NCBI GenBank assembly: GCA_029339505.1
Contig: JAQISU010000036.1
Location: forward strand, 7,912,501 to 7,976,500
Source of the DNA: Unio delphinus
Taxonomy: Eukaryota; Mollusca; Bivalvia; Unionida; Unionidae
Reading direction: 5' to 3'
Length of the DNA: 64,000 nt
Part shown: piece by piece, positions 19,327-33,569 of the stretch
Numbering within the stretch: position 1 is the stretch's first letter
Layout: each line of letters starts with the position of its first letter
Made by a program: the position numbers and the translations under genes
The notes under the pieces: generated by a model
The model's database searches: none
Told to the model about the DNA's origin: nothing
Seen by the model: only the letters and a program-made list of their open reading frames with translations

Positions 19327-19335
19327 CTATTTATA
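19327..19335 (-). promoter_or_regulatory. TATA-box-like TATAAATAG in the complex block of short monomers
   Basis: The minus strand reads GGGTATAAATAGCCGG. The same site is at 24688-24696, one dimer away. Long monomers carry a damaged version (GGTTATGAATAGCC, around 22250). If used, transcription would run on the minus strand into the 33-bp array. Sequence match only. Confidence 0.2.
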
Positions 19336-22300
19336 CCCAGTATACTGACTATGGAAAAGAAACAACGTTCCGAATAGTCTGCTTTAATTGTAACTTATTT
19401 AAAATATGCAACGGTTACAAATTGGCTAATATAACCCGCCTGAAATATGACGTATGAATGGTATGCAATTAAAATAAAAATACCATATACTAAGACATTA
19501 ATACATACATAGTATGTTTTCAACATTAGTCATAGTAGCGACGAGATAAAATTATCATCTCGCCATCAAATTGCATAGGTCATACACTCTTAATAAATTT
19601 AATAACAAGTACGATAAAACAACACAACCACATAGTACAACATTGAACGTGTTTTACGAAACTGAATATTAGATGTTAGCAATGAAGAGATGATTTAAAA
19701 AAAACATACAACTCATCCAACTCTTTGGCTCTGACTAAGTGAAAATGACATCTGCCCACTTAGAGCCTCTCTCTACTGGCTGTGCCCTTCAAGATTGCTG
19801 CACGATATCTATAGTCAATAAATATAAATCTCTCAATGACAACATTAATTGTTTTTAGCGAAATATATGTACTTAGGTCTTACATTCTCATAATGTCTGA
19901 CTAATCGAGTATCCAAAGTTAATGAATGCATGCATTTGTTTACCAAATCTTGATATTCCTATTGATTGTCAACTGAAATTATTCAACCAAAATATTGTAC
20001 CGATTTTAATTTAGGCTTTTTAAATTTGGATATTTATCAAATCTGGCTAAGCAACTCATCTTTATTTCCTCAGAAGTATTTAGAATATAAAACATGTACC
20101 CCTCTATATATGGCATACAACGAGTTCGTTCCGTTCCCTTTTATTAACACAAAAATGAACGACCCTATATGACATACGATGACTTTGGTACATTTCCATT
20201 TCCTCACTTTAAAATGTACTCTTCACTATGTGGCATACGACGAGTTTGGTACATTCCCATTGATTTTTAGCAATAAAATATTACCCTTCATATATAGTAT
20301 ACGACGAAGTTGGTCCGTAACCCTTACTTCCCAACTTTAAAACGTACCTCAGTCTATATGGCATACGACGACGTTGGTCCATTCCTCTTAATTGTCATCA
20401 TTGAAATGTATCCCTCTAAATATGGCACAAGAAGAATTTAGTCATTTCCATTAATTGTCAACTTTAAAATGTACCCTCTATATATGGCGTATGACGAATT
20501 TGTTCCGTTTCATTTAACACTAAAATGTACGCCTCTATATGGCATACAACGTCTTTGGTCCATTCCACTTAATTGCCAACATTAAAATGTACTCCTCTAT
20601 ATATGGCGTATGACGAATTTGTTCCGTTTCATTTAACACCAAAATGTACGCCTCTGTTTGGCATGCGAAGACATTGGTCAATTTCAACCAATTGTCAACT
20701 TTAAAATGTACCTTTCTATATATGGCATACAAAGTATTTGGTCCTTTCCCCTCAATTGTCAACATTTAATTTACCCCTGTATATATGGCGTCCGAAGAAG
20801 TTGGTCCGTTCCCCTTAATTGTCAACTTTGAGGCGTACCCGTCTGTATATGTCATACGACGAGTTTGTTCCACTCCACTTAATTGTCAACATTAAAATGT
20901 ACCCCTCTATATATGGCATACAACGAGTATAACGTAATCGAGCTCACATCTTTTGAGACTGGACAGGGTTTCAAGAAATAACAAACAGGTTCGTGAGCGA
21001 CAATGAAAAATGTAGCAAACATTCACACTAATGAATTTGGAACACGAAAAAAAGAAACACAACCGAACATAAAATGAAGAGTTTGTTCCGTTTCATTTAA
21101 CACCAAAATGTACGCCTCTATTTGGCATTCGACGACTTTGGTCAATTTCACTCAATTGTCAACTTTAAAATGTTCCCTTCTATATATGGCATACAACGAA
21201 GTTGGTCCCAGCCCGATAAAAGTAAACTTTAAAATGTACCCCTGGATATATGGCGTACGAAGAAGTTGGTCCATTCCCCTTAATTGTCAACTTTAAAGCG
21301 TACACGTCTGTATATGTCATACGACGAGTTTGTTCCACTCCACTTAATTGTCAACATTAAAATGTACCAAGTTACATATCGCAAACGACGAATTGGGTCC
21401 ATTGAACTTAAAAGTCAACATTAAAATGAACCCCTCTATATATGGCATACAACAAGTATAACGTAATCGAGCTCACACCCTTTCAGACTGGACAGGGTTT
21501 CAAGAAATAACAAATAGGTTCGTGAGTGACAATGAAAATGTAGTAAACATTCACACTAATGAATTTGGAACACGAGAATAAGAAACACTACCGAACATAT
21601 AATGAATGTAAAACAAATAGGAAATTAGATTTGACTACTATAACAAACTAATGGAGTCAAATACTTGTTACAAACTACATGTAGGCAGACACTACTGCTA
21701 TTACAAAAAAAAATGTAGTCAAACATTTCTGAGATTGCAAAATTTTTGGAGTCAAAAACTACTGTTATTACAAAATTCATGTAGCCAAACACTACTGTTA
21801 TTACAAAATTCATGTAATCAAACACTACTGTTATTACAAAACCACCAAAATTCATGTAGTCAAACACTATTGTTAGCACAAAATTTATGTAGTCAAACAC
21901 TACTGTTATTATAAAATTCATGTAATCAAACACTACTGTTATTACAAAACCACCACCATTCATGTAGTCAAACACTACTGTTAGAACAAAATTTATGTAG
22001 TCAAACACTAATGTCATTACAAAGTTCACGTAGTTGAATACTACTGTTATTACAAAGTTCATGCAGTAAAACACTACTGTTATCACAACGTCGATATCAC
22101 CACATGTGTTTCTCCGTGTTGATTCGGCCTAATTTCCCGCACGGTCACTCTACCTTCCAGACTTGTACCTACACGTTGGAACTGAACTGATGGTTTAACC
22201 TCGTAATGGTGCACCAGACATCCTCATATTCACACGCTCATCCGGCTATTCATAACCAGTATACTGACTATGGAAAAGAAACAACGTTCCGAATAGTCTG

Positions 22301-25300
22301 CTTTAATTGTAACTTATTTAAAATATACGACGGTTACAAATTGGCTTATATAACCCGCCTGAAATATGACGTATGAATTTTATGCAATTAAAATAAAAAT
22401 ACCATATGCTAAGACATTAATACATACATAGTATGTTTTCAACATTAGTCATAGTAGCGACGAGACAAAATTATCATCTCGCCATCAAATTGCATAGGTC
22501 ATACACTCTTAATAAATTTAATACCAAGTACGATAAAGCAACGCAACCACATAGTACAACATTGAACGTGTTTTGCGAATCTGAAAATTAGATGCAAGCA
22601 ATGAAGAGATGATTTTAAAAAAAAACATACAACTCATCCAACTCTTTGGCTCAGACTAAGTGAAAATGACATCTGCCCACTTAGAGCCTCTCTCTACTGG
22701 CTGTGCCCTTCAAGATTGCTGCACGATATCTATAGTCAATAAATATAAATCTCTCAATGACAACATTAATTGTTTTTAGCGAAATATATGTACTTAGGTC
22801 TTACATTCTCATAATGTCTGACTAATCGAGTATCCAAAGTTAATGAATGCATGCATATGTTTACCAAATCTTGATATGCCTATTGATTGTCAACTGAAAT
22901 TATTCAACCAAAATATTGTACCGATTTTAAAATGGCTTTTTAAATTTGGATATTTATCAAATCTGGCTAAGCAACTCATCTTTATTTCCTCAGAAGTATT
23001 TTGAATATAAAACATGTACCCCTCTATATATGGCATACAACGAGTTCGTTCCATTCCCTTTTATTAACACAAAAATGAACGACCCTATATGACATACGAT
23101 GACTTTGGTACATTTCCCTTTCCTCACTTTAAAATTAAATCTTCACTATGTGGCATACGACGAGTTTGGTACATTAACATTAATTTTCAGCAATAAAATA
23201 TTGCTCTTTTTATATAGTATACGACGAAGTTGGTCCGTAACCCTTACTTCCCAACTTTAAAACGTACCTCACTCTATATGGCATACGACGACGTTGGTCC
23301 ATTCCTCTTAATTGTCATCATTGAAATGTATCCCTCTAAATATGGCACAAGAAGAATTTAGTAATTTCTCTTTATTGTCAACTTTAAAATGTATCCTCTA
23401 TATATGGCGGAGGACGAGTTTGTTCCGTTTCCTTTAACACCAACATGTACGCCACTATTTGGCATACGACGACTTTGGTCAATTTCACTCAATTGTCAAC
23501 TTTAAAATGTACCCTTCTATATATGGCATACGAAGAAGTTGGTCCCAGCCCCATAATAGTCAACTTTAAAATGTACCCATCTATATATGACATACGAAGT
23601 ATTTGGTCCTTTCCCCTTAATTGTCAACATTATAATTTACCCCTGGATATATGGCGTGCGAAAAAGTTGGTCCGTTCCCCTTAATTGTCAACTTTAAAGC
23701 GTACCCGTCTGTATGTGTCATACAACGAGTTTGTTCCACTCCACTTAATTGTCAACATTAAAATGTACCAAGCTACATATCGCAAACGACGAATTTGGTC
23801 CATTCCACTTAAATGTCAACATTAAAATGAACCCCTCCATATATGGCATACGACGAGTGTAACGTAATCGAGCTCACACCCTTTCAGACTGGACAGGGTT
23901 TCAAGAAATAACAAACAGTTTCGTGCGTGACAACGAAAATGTAGTAAACATTCACACTAATGAATTTGGAACACGAGAATAAGAAACACTACGGAACATA
24001 TAATGAATGTAAAACAAATAGGAAATTAGATTTGACTACTATATCAAACTCATGGAGTCAAATACTTGTTACAAACTACATGTAGGGAGACTCTACTGCT
24101 ATTACAAAATTAATGTAGTCAAACAGTACTGTTATTGCAAAATTCTTGTAGTCAAACACTACTGTTATTATAAAATACATGTAGTTAAACAATACTGTTA
24201 TTATAAAACCACCAATCTTCATGCAGTCAAACACTACTGTTATTACAAAATTCATGTAGCCAAACACTACCGTTATTATAAAATACATGTAGTTAAACAA
24301 TACTGTTATTATAAAACCACCAAACTTCATGTAGTCAAACACTACTGTCATTATAAAACCACCAAAATTCATGTAGTCAAACACTACTGTTATTACAAAA
24401 TTCATGTAGTCAAACACTAATGTCATTAAAAAGTTCACGTAGTCGAATAACACTGTTCTTATAAAGTACATGTAGTCAAACTCTACTGTTACTACAAAAT
24501 TCATGTAGTAAAACACTACTGTTATCACAACGTCGATATCACCACATGTGTTTCTCCGTGTTGATTCGGCCTGATTTCCGGCACGGTCACTCTACCTTCC
24601 AGACTTGGACCTACACGTTGGCACTGAACTGTTGGTTTAACCTCGTAATGGTGCACCAGACATCATCATATTCACACGCTCATCCGGCTATTTATACCCA
24701 GTATACTGACTATGGAAAAGAAACAACGTTCCAAATAGTCTGCTTTAATTGTAACTTATTTAAAATATACAACGGTTACAAATTGGCTAATATAACCCGC
24801 CTGAAATATGACGTATGAATTGTATGCAATTAAAATAAAAATACCATATACTAAGACATTAATACATACATAGTATGTTTTCAACATTAGTCATAGTAGC
24901 GACGAGATAAAATTATCATCTCGCCATCAAATTGCATAGGTCATACACTCTTAATAAGTTTAATAACAAGTACGATAAAACAACACAACCACATAGTACA
25001 ACATTGAACGTGTTTTACGAAACTGAATATTAGATGTTAGCAATGAAGAGATGATTTAAAAAAAACATACAACTCATCCAACTCTTTGGCTCTGACTAAG
25101 TGAAAATGACATCTGCCCACTTAGAGCCTCTCTCTACTGGCTGTGCCCTTCAAGATTGCTGCACGATATCTATAGTCAATAAATATAAATCTCTCAATGA
25201 CAACATTAATTGTTTTTAGCGAAATATATGTACTTAGGTCTTACATTCTCATAATGTCTGACTAATCGAGTATCCAAAGTTAATGAATGCATGCATTTGT

Positions 25301-28300
25301 TTACCAAATCTTGATATTCCTATTGATTGTCAACTGAAATTATTCAACCAAAATATTGTACCGATTTTAATTTAGGCTTTTTAAATTTGGATATTTATCA
25401 AATCTGGCTAAGCAACTCATCTTTATTTCCTCAGAAGTATTTAGAATATAAAACATGTACCCCTCTATATATGGCATACAACGAGTTCGTTCCGTTCCCT
25501 TTTATTAACACAAAAATGAACGACCCTATATGACATACGATGACTTTGGTACATTTCCATTTCCTCACTTTAAAATGTACTCTTCACTATGTGGCATACG
25601 ACGAGTTTGGTACATTCCCATTGATTTTTAGCAATAAAATATTACCCTTCATATATAGTATACGACGAAGTTGGTCCGTAACCCTTACTTCCCAACTTTA
25701 AAACGTACCTCAGTCTATATGGCATACGACGACGTTGGTCCATTCCTCTTAATTGTCATCATTGAAATGTATCCCTCTAAATATGGCACAAGAAGAATTT
25801 AGTCATTTCCATTAATTGTCAACTTTAAAATGTACCCTCTATATATGGCGTATGACGAATTTGTTCCGTTTCATTTAACACTAAAATGTACGCCTCTATA
25901 TGGCATACAACGTCTTTGGTCCATTCCACTTAATTGCCAACATTAAAATGTACTCCTCTATATATGGCGTATGACGAATTTGTTCCGTTTCATTTAACAC
26001 CAAAATGTACGCCTCTGTTTGGCATGCGAAGACATTGGTCAATTTCAATCAATTGTCAACTTTAAAATGTACCTTTCTATATATGGCATACAAAGTATTT
26101 GGTCCTTTCCCCTCAATTGTCAACATTTAATTTACCCCTGTATATATGGCGTCCAAAGAAGTTGGTCCGTTCCCCTTAATTGTCAACTTTGAGGCGTACC
26201 CGTCTGTATATGTCATACGACGAGTTTGTTCCACTCCACTTAATTGTCAACATTAAAATGTACCCCTCTATATATGGCATACAACGAGTATAACGTAATC
26301 GAGCTCACATCTTTTGAGACTGGACAGGGTTTCAAGAAATAACAAACAGGTTCGTGAGCGACAATGAAAAATGTAGCAAACATTCACACTAATGAATTTG
26401 GAACACGAAAATAAGAAACACTACCGAACATAAAATGAAGAGTTTGTTCCGTTTCATTTAACACCAAAATGTACGCCTCTATTTGGCATTCGACGACTTT
26501 GGTCAATTTCACTCAATTGTCAACTTTAAAATGTTCCCTTCTATATATGGCATACAACGAAGTTGGTCCCAGCCCCATAAAAGTAAACTTTAAAATGTAC
26601 CCCTGGATATATGGCGTACGAAGAAGTTGGTCCATTCCCCTTAATTGTCAACTTTAAAGCGTACACGTCTGTATATGTCATACGACGAGTTTGTTCCACT
26701 CCACTTAATTGTCAACATTAAAATGTACCAAGTTACATATCGCAAACGACGAATTGGGTCCATTGAACTTAAAAGTCAACATTAAAATGAACCCCTCTAT
26801 ATATGGCATACAACAAGTATAACGTAATCGAGCTCACACCCTTTCAGACTGGACAGGGTTTCAAGAAATAACAAATAGGTTCGTGGGTGACAATGAAAAT
26901 GTAGTAAACATTCACACTAATGAATTTGGAACACGAGAATAAGAAACACTACCGAACATATAATGAATGTAAAACAAATAGGAAATTAGATTTGACTACT
27001 ATAACAAACTAATGGAGTCAAATACTTGTTACAAACTACATGTAGGCAGACACTACTGCTATTACAAAAAAAATGTAGTCAAACATTTCTGAGATTGCAA
27101 AATTCTTGGAGTCAAAAACTACTGTTATTACAAAATTCATGTAGCCAAACACTACTGTTATTATAAAATTCATGTATTCAAACACTACTGTTATTACAAA
27201 ACCACCAAAATTCATGTAGTCAAAGACTATTGTTACCACAAAATTTATGTAGTCAAACACTACTGTTATTATAAAATTCATGTAATCAAACACTACTGTT
27301 ATTACAAAACCACCAACATTCATGTAGTCAAACACTACTGTTAGAACAAAATTTATGTAGTCAAACACTAATGTCATTACAAAGTTCACGTAGTTGAATA
27401 CTACTGTCATTACAAAGTTCATGTAGTAAAACACTACTGTTATCACAACGTCGATATCACCACATGTGTTTCTCCGTGTTGATTCGGCCTAATTTCCCGC
27501 ACGGTCACTCTACCTTCCAGACTTGTACCTACACGCTGGAACTGAACTGATGGTTTAACCTCGTAATGGTGCACCAGACATCCTCATATTCACACGCTCA
27601 TCCGGTTATTCATAACCAGTATACTGACTATGGAAAAGAAACAACGTTCCGAATAGTCTGCTTCAATTGTAACTTATTTAAAATATACGACGGTTACAAA
27701 TTGGCTAATATAACCCGCCTGAAATATGACGTATGAATTTTATGCAATTAAAATAAAAATACCATATACTAAGACATTAAAACATACGTAGTATGTTTTC
27801 AACATTACTCATAGTAGCGACGAGACAAAATTATCATCTCGCCATCAAATTGCATAGGTCATACACTCTTAATAAATTTAATACCAAGTACGATAAAGCA
27901 ACGCAACCACATAGTACAACATTGAACGTGTTTTACGAATCTGAAAATTAGATGCAAGCAATGAAGAGATGATTTTAAAAAAAAAACATAGAACTCATCC
28001 AACTCTTTGGCTCAGACTAAGTGAAAATGACATCTGCCCACTTAGAGCCTCTCTCTACTGGCTGTGCCCTTCAAGATTGCTGCACGATATCTATAGTCAA
28101 TAAATATAAATCTCTCAATGACAACATTAATTGTTTTTAGCGAAATATATGTACTTAGGTCTTACATTCTCATAATGTCTGACTAATCGAGTATCCAAAG
28201 TTAATGAATGCATGCATATGTTTTCCAAATCTTGATATGCCTATTGATTGTCAACTGAAATTATTCAACCAAAATATTGTACCGATTTTAAAATGGCTTT

Positions 28301-30700
28301 TTAAATTTGGATATTTATCAAATCTGGCTAAGCAACTCATCTTTATTTCCTCAGAAGTATTTTGAATATAAAACATGTACCCCTCTATATATGGCATACA
28401 ACGAGTTCGTTCCATTCCCTTTTATTAACACAAAAATGAACGACCCTATATGACATACGATGACTTTGGTACATTTCCCTTTCCTCACTTTAAAATTAAA
28501 TCTTCACTATGTGGCATACGACGAGTTTGGTACATTAACATTAATTTTCAGCAATAAAATATTACCCTTTTTATATAGTATACGACGAAGTTGGTCCGTA
28601 ACCCTTACTTCCCAACTTTAAAACGTACCTCACTCTATATGGCATACGACGACGTTGGTCCATTCCTCTTAATTGTCATCATTGAAATGTATCCCTCTAA
28701 ATATGGCGCAAGAAGAATTTAGTAATTTCTCTTTATTGTCAACTTTAAAATGTATCCTCTATATATGGCGGATGACGAGTTTGTTCCGTTTCCTTTAACA
28801 CCAACATGTACGCCTCTATTTGGCATACGACGACTTTGGTCAATTTCACTCAATTGTCAACTTTAAAATGTACCCTTCTATATATGGCATACGAAGAAGT
28901 TGGTCCCAGCCCCATAATAGTCAACTTTAAAATGTACCCATCTATATATGACATACGAAGTATTTGGTCCTTTCCCCTTAATTGTCAACATTATAATTTA
29001 CCCCTGGATATATGGCGTGCGAAGAAGTTGGTCCGTTCCCCTTAATTGTCAACTTTAAAGCGTACCCGTCTGTATGTGTCATACGACGAGTTTGTTCCAC
29101 TCCACTTAATTGTCAACATTAAAATGTACCAAGCTACATATCGCAAACGACGAATTTGGTCCATTCCACTTAAATGTCAACATTAAAATGAACCCCTCTA
29201 TATATGGCATACAACGAGTATAACGTAATCGAGCTCACACCCTTTCAGACTGGACAGGGTTTCAAGAAATAACAAACAGGTTCGTGAGTGACAATGAAAA
29301 TGTAGTAAACATTCATACTAAATGAATTTGGAACACGAGAATAAGAAATACTACCGAACATATAATGAATGTAAAACAAAGAGGAAATTAGATTTGACTA
29401 CTATAACAAACTAATGGAGTCAAATACTTATTACAAACTACATGTAGGCAGACACTACTGCTATTACAATAAAATAATGTAGTCAAACATTACTGTGATT
29501 GCAAAATTCTTGTAGTCAAACACTACTGTTATTACAAAATTCATGTAGCCAAACACTACTGTTAATATAAAATTCATGTTATCAAACACTACTTTATTAC
29601 AAAACCACCAAAATTCATGTAGTCAAACACAACTGTTAGCACAAAATTTATGTAGTCAAACACTAATGTCATTACAAAGTTCACGTAGTCGAATACTACT
29701 GTTATTACAAAGTACATGTAGTCAAACACTGAACTGTTGGTTTAACCTCGTAATGGTGCACCAGACATCCTCATATTCATACGCTCATCCGGCTATTCGT
29801 ACCCAATATACTGACTATGGGAAAGAAACAACGTTCCGAATAGTCTGCTTTAATTGTAACTTATTTAAAATATACGACGGTTACACATTCGCTAATATAA
29901 CCCGCCTGAAATATAACGTAGGAATGGTATGCAATTAAAATAAAAATACCATATACTAAGACATTAATACATACGTAGTATGTTTTCAACATTAATCATA
30001 GTAGCGACGAGATAAAATTATCATCTCGCTACCAAATTGCAAAGGTCATACACTCTTAATAAATTAAATAACAAGTACGATAAAACAACGCAACCACATA
30101 GTACAACATTGAACGTGTTTTATGAAACTGAATGTTAGATGCAAGCAATGAAGAGTTGATTTAAAAGAAACATACAACTCATCCAACTATTTGGCTCAAA
30201 CTAAGTGAAAATGACACCTGCCCAGTTAGAGCCTCTCTCTAGTGCCTGTTCCCTTCAAGATTCCTGCACGATATATATATAGTCAATAAATATAAATCTC
30301 TCAATGACAACATTAATTGTTTTTAGCGAAATATATGTACTTAGGTCTTACATTCTCAAAATGTCTGAAGAATATAGCATCCAGAGTTAATGAATGTACT
30401 GTATGCATTTGTTCACAAAAAATCTTGATTTGCCTAGTGATAGTTAACTAAAATTATTCAATCAAAATATTGTACCGATTTTAATTTATGCTTTTTAAAT
30501 TTAAATATTTATGAAATCTGGTAAAACATCTCATCTTTTTTTCCTCAGAAGTATATTGAATGAAACAAAATGACCCCCCCCCCAAATGGCATACGACTAC
30601 TTTGTTCCTTTCCCTTTAATTATCAGTTTTAAAATGTACCCCTCTATATATGGCGTACAACGAATTCGTTCCATTTCACTTATATGTTCATTTTTAATAT

Positions 30701-31539
30701 TTAGATGCTTATTTATTAATAATAATTGGTAGATTATATGCTGGTTTTATTTGTACACGACTTCCTTCATTCTGCTATCAGACGTTGACTCCATTTCTTA
30801 ACATAGTTATATTCTACCCCCAACATAAAAATTTTAGTCTATTTTGTTTTATTTTTTTAACTGTATTCGTATTCATGACCTTTGATTTGATACTTGTCGA
30901 AATGTACGTTCAATATTTCACGCTTTTTCAATATGTTGTCAAAATTTCATTGTTTTGTGTTATACATTATTTCCGTATTATATTCCTCTGGCTTTTGACC
31001 TCTTCTCTTTTGTTAGTACTGTGTCCGTTTAAAAATGAATTATTTTTATCCTTCCTGAAGTATTGCCAACGTTGCAAATATCTTGAAAACGTTGTGCCGT
31101 ATGTTCAACTTATTGTCGTGGTATATTGCTTGCTTAAACTAAACATCCAACACTCTACAAATTAAGTTTATATAGCTGTCTATAAATAACTCGTATAAAT
31201 CATTCACGCAATACGCTTGGACTGAATACTACTCCATATTACACAAAAAACTTGCAGGTATGGCATCTGAAGTAAACATAAGCTTGCTCGCGACAGTTAC
31301 ATCAACATACATCTGTGCTGACAAATTTTCTTTATAACCAATGCTTTAATTTTTCAATAGAAGTCTTACACTACACTATAGTATAGAATATAAATACGGT
31401 CTGGAATGATGAACCATATTGTGTAAGACCATTAAAATAAAAACCCTCTTCGTGTCAGCTTATTATTCTGATAGGAAACTCTTTAAGGGAAATACACTTT
31501 TCTTGGACCATTCAACTAAACAAGATATTGATTATATTG
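30701..31539. other. No gene supported (T-rich sequence)
   Basis: It contains a 126-codon hydrophobic open frame (30785-31165) in T-rich DNA, but no recognisable family, codon signal or splice context. Confidence 0.5.
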
Positions 31540-31735
31540 ATAATACTAATTACATTGATGATATTGATTAAATTGATAATATTGATAATAGTGATAATAT
31601 TGATAATAGTGATAATATTGATGAGATTGATTGTAATGATAAAATTTATTATATTGATAATATTGATTATATTGATAATAATAATTATATATTGATTACA
31701 TTAATATTAATTGTATTGTTAATACAGTCCACATT
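31540..31735 (+). repeat. Degenerate ATTGATAAT-type repeat
   Basis: Irregular repetition of ATTGATAATATTGATAATAG-like 9- to 12-bp words. Confidence 0.85.
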
Positions 31736-31842
31736 ATAATCATATATTAGTGCTTGATTTAAAAGTCGAAGTTGTTACATTTCCTAACATTAAAAGAAAT
31801 AGTTGATTGAGCTGTAAACGGAAACTTGAATGAGAAATGATG

Positions 31843-31901
<59 letters not shown>
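31843..31901 (+). repeat. (GATA)n microsatellite
   Basis: About 15 GATA units without interruption. Confidence 0.98.
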
Positions 31902-33460
31902 CGATACATATGATTTGAAAGTTCTGATAATCGTAAGTTTGTAACAGTAGGCGTCACTAAATATTATAAAAAAAAACTGATTCCGGAATCATTATTTTCA
32001 ATAAACATTTATGTCAACCACTAGATCTTTGTTCCTTTATTAATTATCGTAAATGTTTCCGCAATACAACGATAATTTGTCTTTTTGTCTTTTCTTTTCT
32101 TGGCGCATATTCCTCGGGTATTTGTTTATTAATTATTCTCACAAAGCATATGCTGCTCACAGGCAAATTTCAATCTTTACCCGGGACGTTAATACAATTT
32201 TTCAGGCGGGAGGGAGGTAACAAAACTTGACGGGTTTGGTAATGTTTGTGTATAGGCTACATCATTTTTACAGAACATGCACATTTAGGGTGTGAGGGTG
32301 TGGAGCTGGTGATGGAGGAAATAAATGCCCCCCCCCCCCCGCTGCAAGTTACAGGCTGGATCATACTGACGGATTTAAAAAGCCACTTTCGGAGTACTCC
32401 ATATTTCATCCAACTTTGTATCTTTCTGTACGGAAATTGGAAATGTTCACTGTGGACATAAAAGTTAATTCAGATAATTATTTTATTTTGCATAACTGGA
32501 TAACATAAAACTAATGATGACAATGATGAAAAAACTGCATAATATTACAGATATAACAATTGTCTGTAATTAAGGGAGTATAATAATCTCCAACAAAAAC
32601 ACACATGTTATCAACATTAGCATTTCGAATTTTCAAATTCAGGTAAATGTAATATAGTGACGTGAAAGTCCTAGATTGTATTCTGAATAATCTGATTTTA
32701 TCGGTGATATGAATAACTGAATGTTAAATTAAAGTGATCCGGCCACGAAGGGTCATTATTCACTGTTATAGCTTTCACAAGAAAGTTATTAAATTTTTCC
32801 CGTGGGTTAAGGAATGGTGCCAAATCTCCAAGGGCAGTTATGGACACATAATGTGCTATTTAAGGTGGTCGTCATGTCGCGCCCCTATTGAGGGACTATT
32901 GACATGAACATAGGACCTGGGTGAGTGGGAATGGATCAAACACGCACTCAGCCCTATCAACCAATCGGAAGGAGTGTACTAGAAGTGCAATGGCACCAAA
33001 TAATGACTGGTGAAAAATGGTTTTCACGTCTCGTCATGTTGAGGGTTTCTGGTCCCGAGAAAGGAGGAAAAGGTACGATAAGCCAGCCAATGTATGTCGA
33101 CAGCCTTGAAACGCACTAGCCAGACTTATTTCAAAATCAGGTCCAGTTTTACTAATGGACGGAAAATATACCAATAATGTGTAAGCCACCTGTGTAATTA
33201 AATCAAATTTTGTGTAGTTGAAGATTTTTTCTAACTCCTAACATAGCAATGTTTCTAGTACCGAGTGTACGTATTGAAAGTCCCTAACAATTTTAATTCT
33301 AGAATGTCTGTGCGACATATGTAGGCTGGTCATTGTTAGGTTATATGGATTGTGAATTTTGATTGGCGGTGTTCGAAATTGGTCAAGTTAGGTTTCTCAA
33401 AAGAGCTTGTCAAATAGAGCTTTCGTACCAAATGAGATCTCTGTAATGGCTAAATGGCAG
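31902..33460. other. No gene seen
   Basis: Non-repetitive sequence with a short poly-C tract near 32329-32340. The stretch 32740-33120 has higher GC than its surroundings and may be a separate old insertion, but no family was recognised. Confidence 0.45.
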
Positions 33461-33478
33461 AAGCCCTTAGAAGGGCTT
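33461..33478 (-). other. Perfect hairpin downstream of the retrotransposon RNase H remnant
   Basis: On the minus strand AAGCCCT, loop TCTA, AGGGCTT: a 7-bp perfect stem with a 4-base loop, preceded by CAAA. It lies about 150 bp after the last recognisable RNase H codons of the retroelement, so it may be a 3' UTR structure of that element. Size and A-rich 5' flank resemble the histone mRNA 3' stem-loop, but no histone gene is present. Confidence 0.4.
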
Positions 33479-33569
33479 TTTGATGGAGGGTTACGTTATG
33501 GTAACCAGTCTTCCCTCATTCTGGTTTGTTTGCTCCCGTGTCATCCTGTCGTCTCTAGTTCATTGGGCC

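Larger units (their letters stand above)
17083..30700 (+). repeat. Complex higher-order tandem repeat: alternating 2.45 kb and 2.92 kb monomers (5.36 kb dimer)
   Basis: The anchor CAAATTGCATAGGTCATACA (GCAAAGG in the last copy) recurs with monomer starts near 17083, 19553, 22472, 24913, 27832 and 30016, giving spacings of about 2470, 2919, 2441, 2919 and 2184. Equivalent points one dimer apart are separated by 5360-5361 bp (for example 19966/25327, 21108/26469 and 23445/28806). Each monomer has a non-repetitive block, an array of about 64-bp units, a spacer with GACTGGACAGGGTTTCAAG, an array of 33-bp units and a block of about 300 bp of more complex sequence. Long monomers hold an extra stretch of 64-bp units after a partial spacer copy. 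Neighbouring dimers look nearly identical, so the amplification is recent. No gene is recognised in any monomer. Confidence 0.9.

Noticed and set aside
19185..19457. 90-codon frame repeated almost identically at 24546-24818
   Set aside because: The copies in the long monomers carry an in-frame stop (near 22188) and substitutions without codon bias, so it is repeat DNA rather than a conserved gene.
30785..31165. 126-codon hydrophobic frame that looks like a membrane protein
   Set aside because: T-rich DNA yields Phe/Leu/Ile-rich peptides by chance; no family motif, conserved start context or neighbouring exon.
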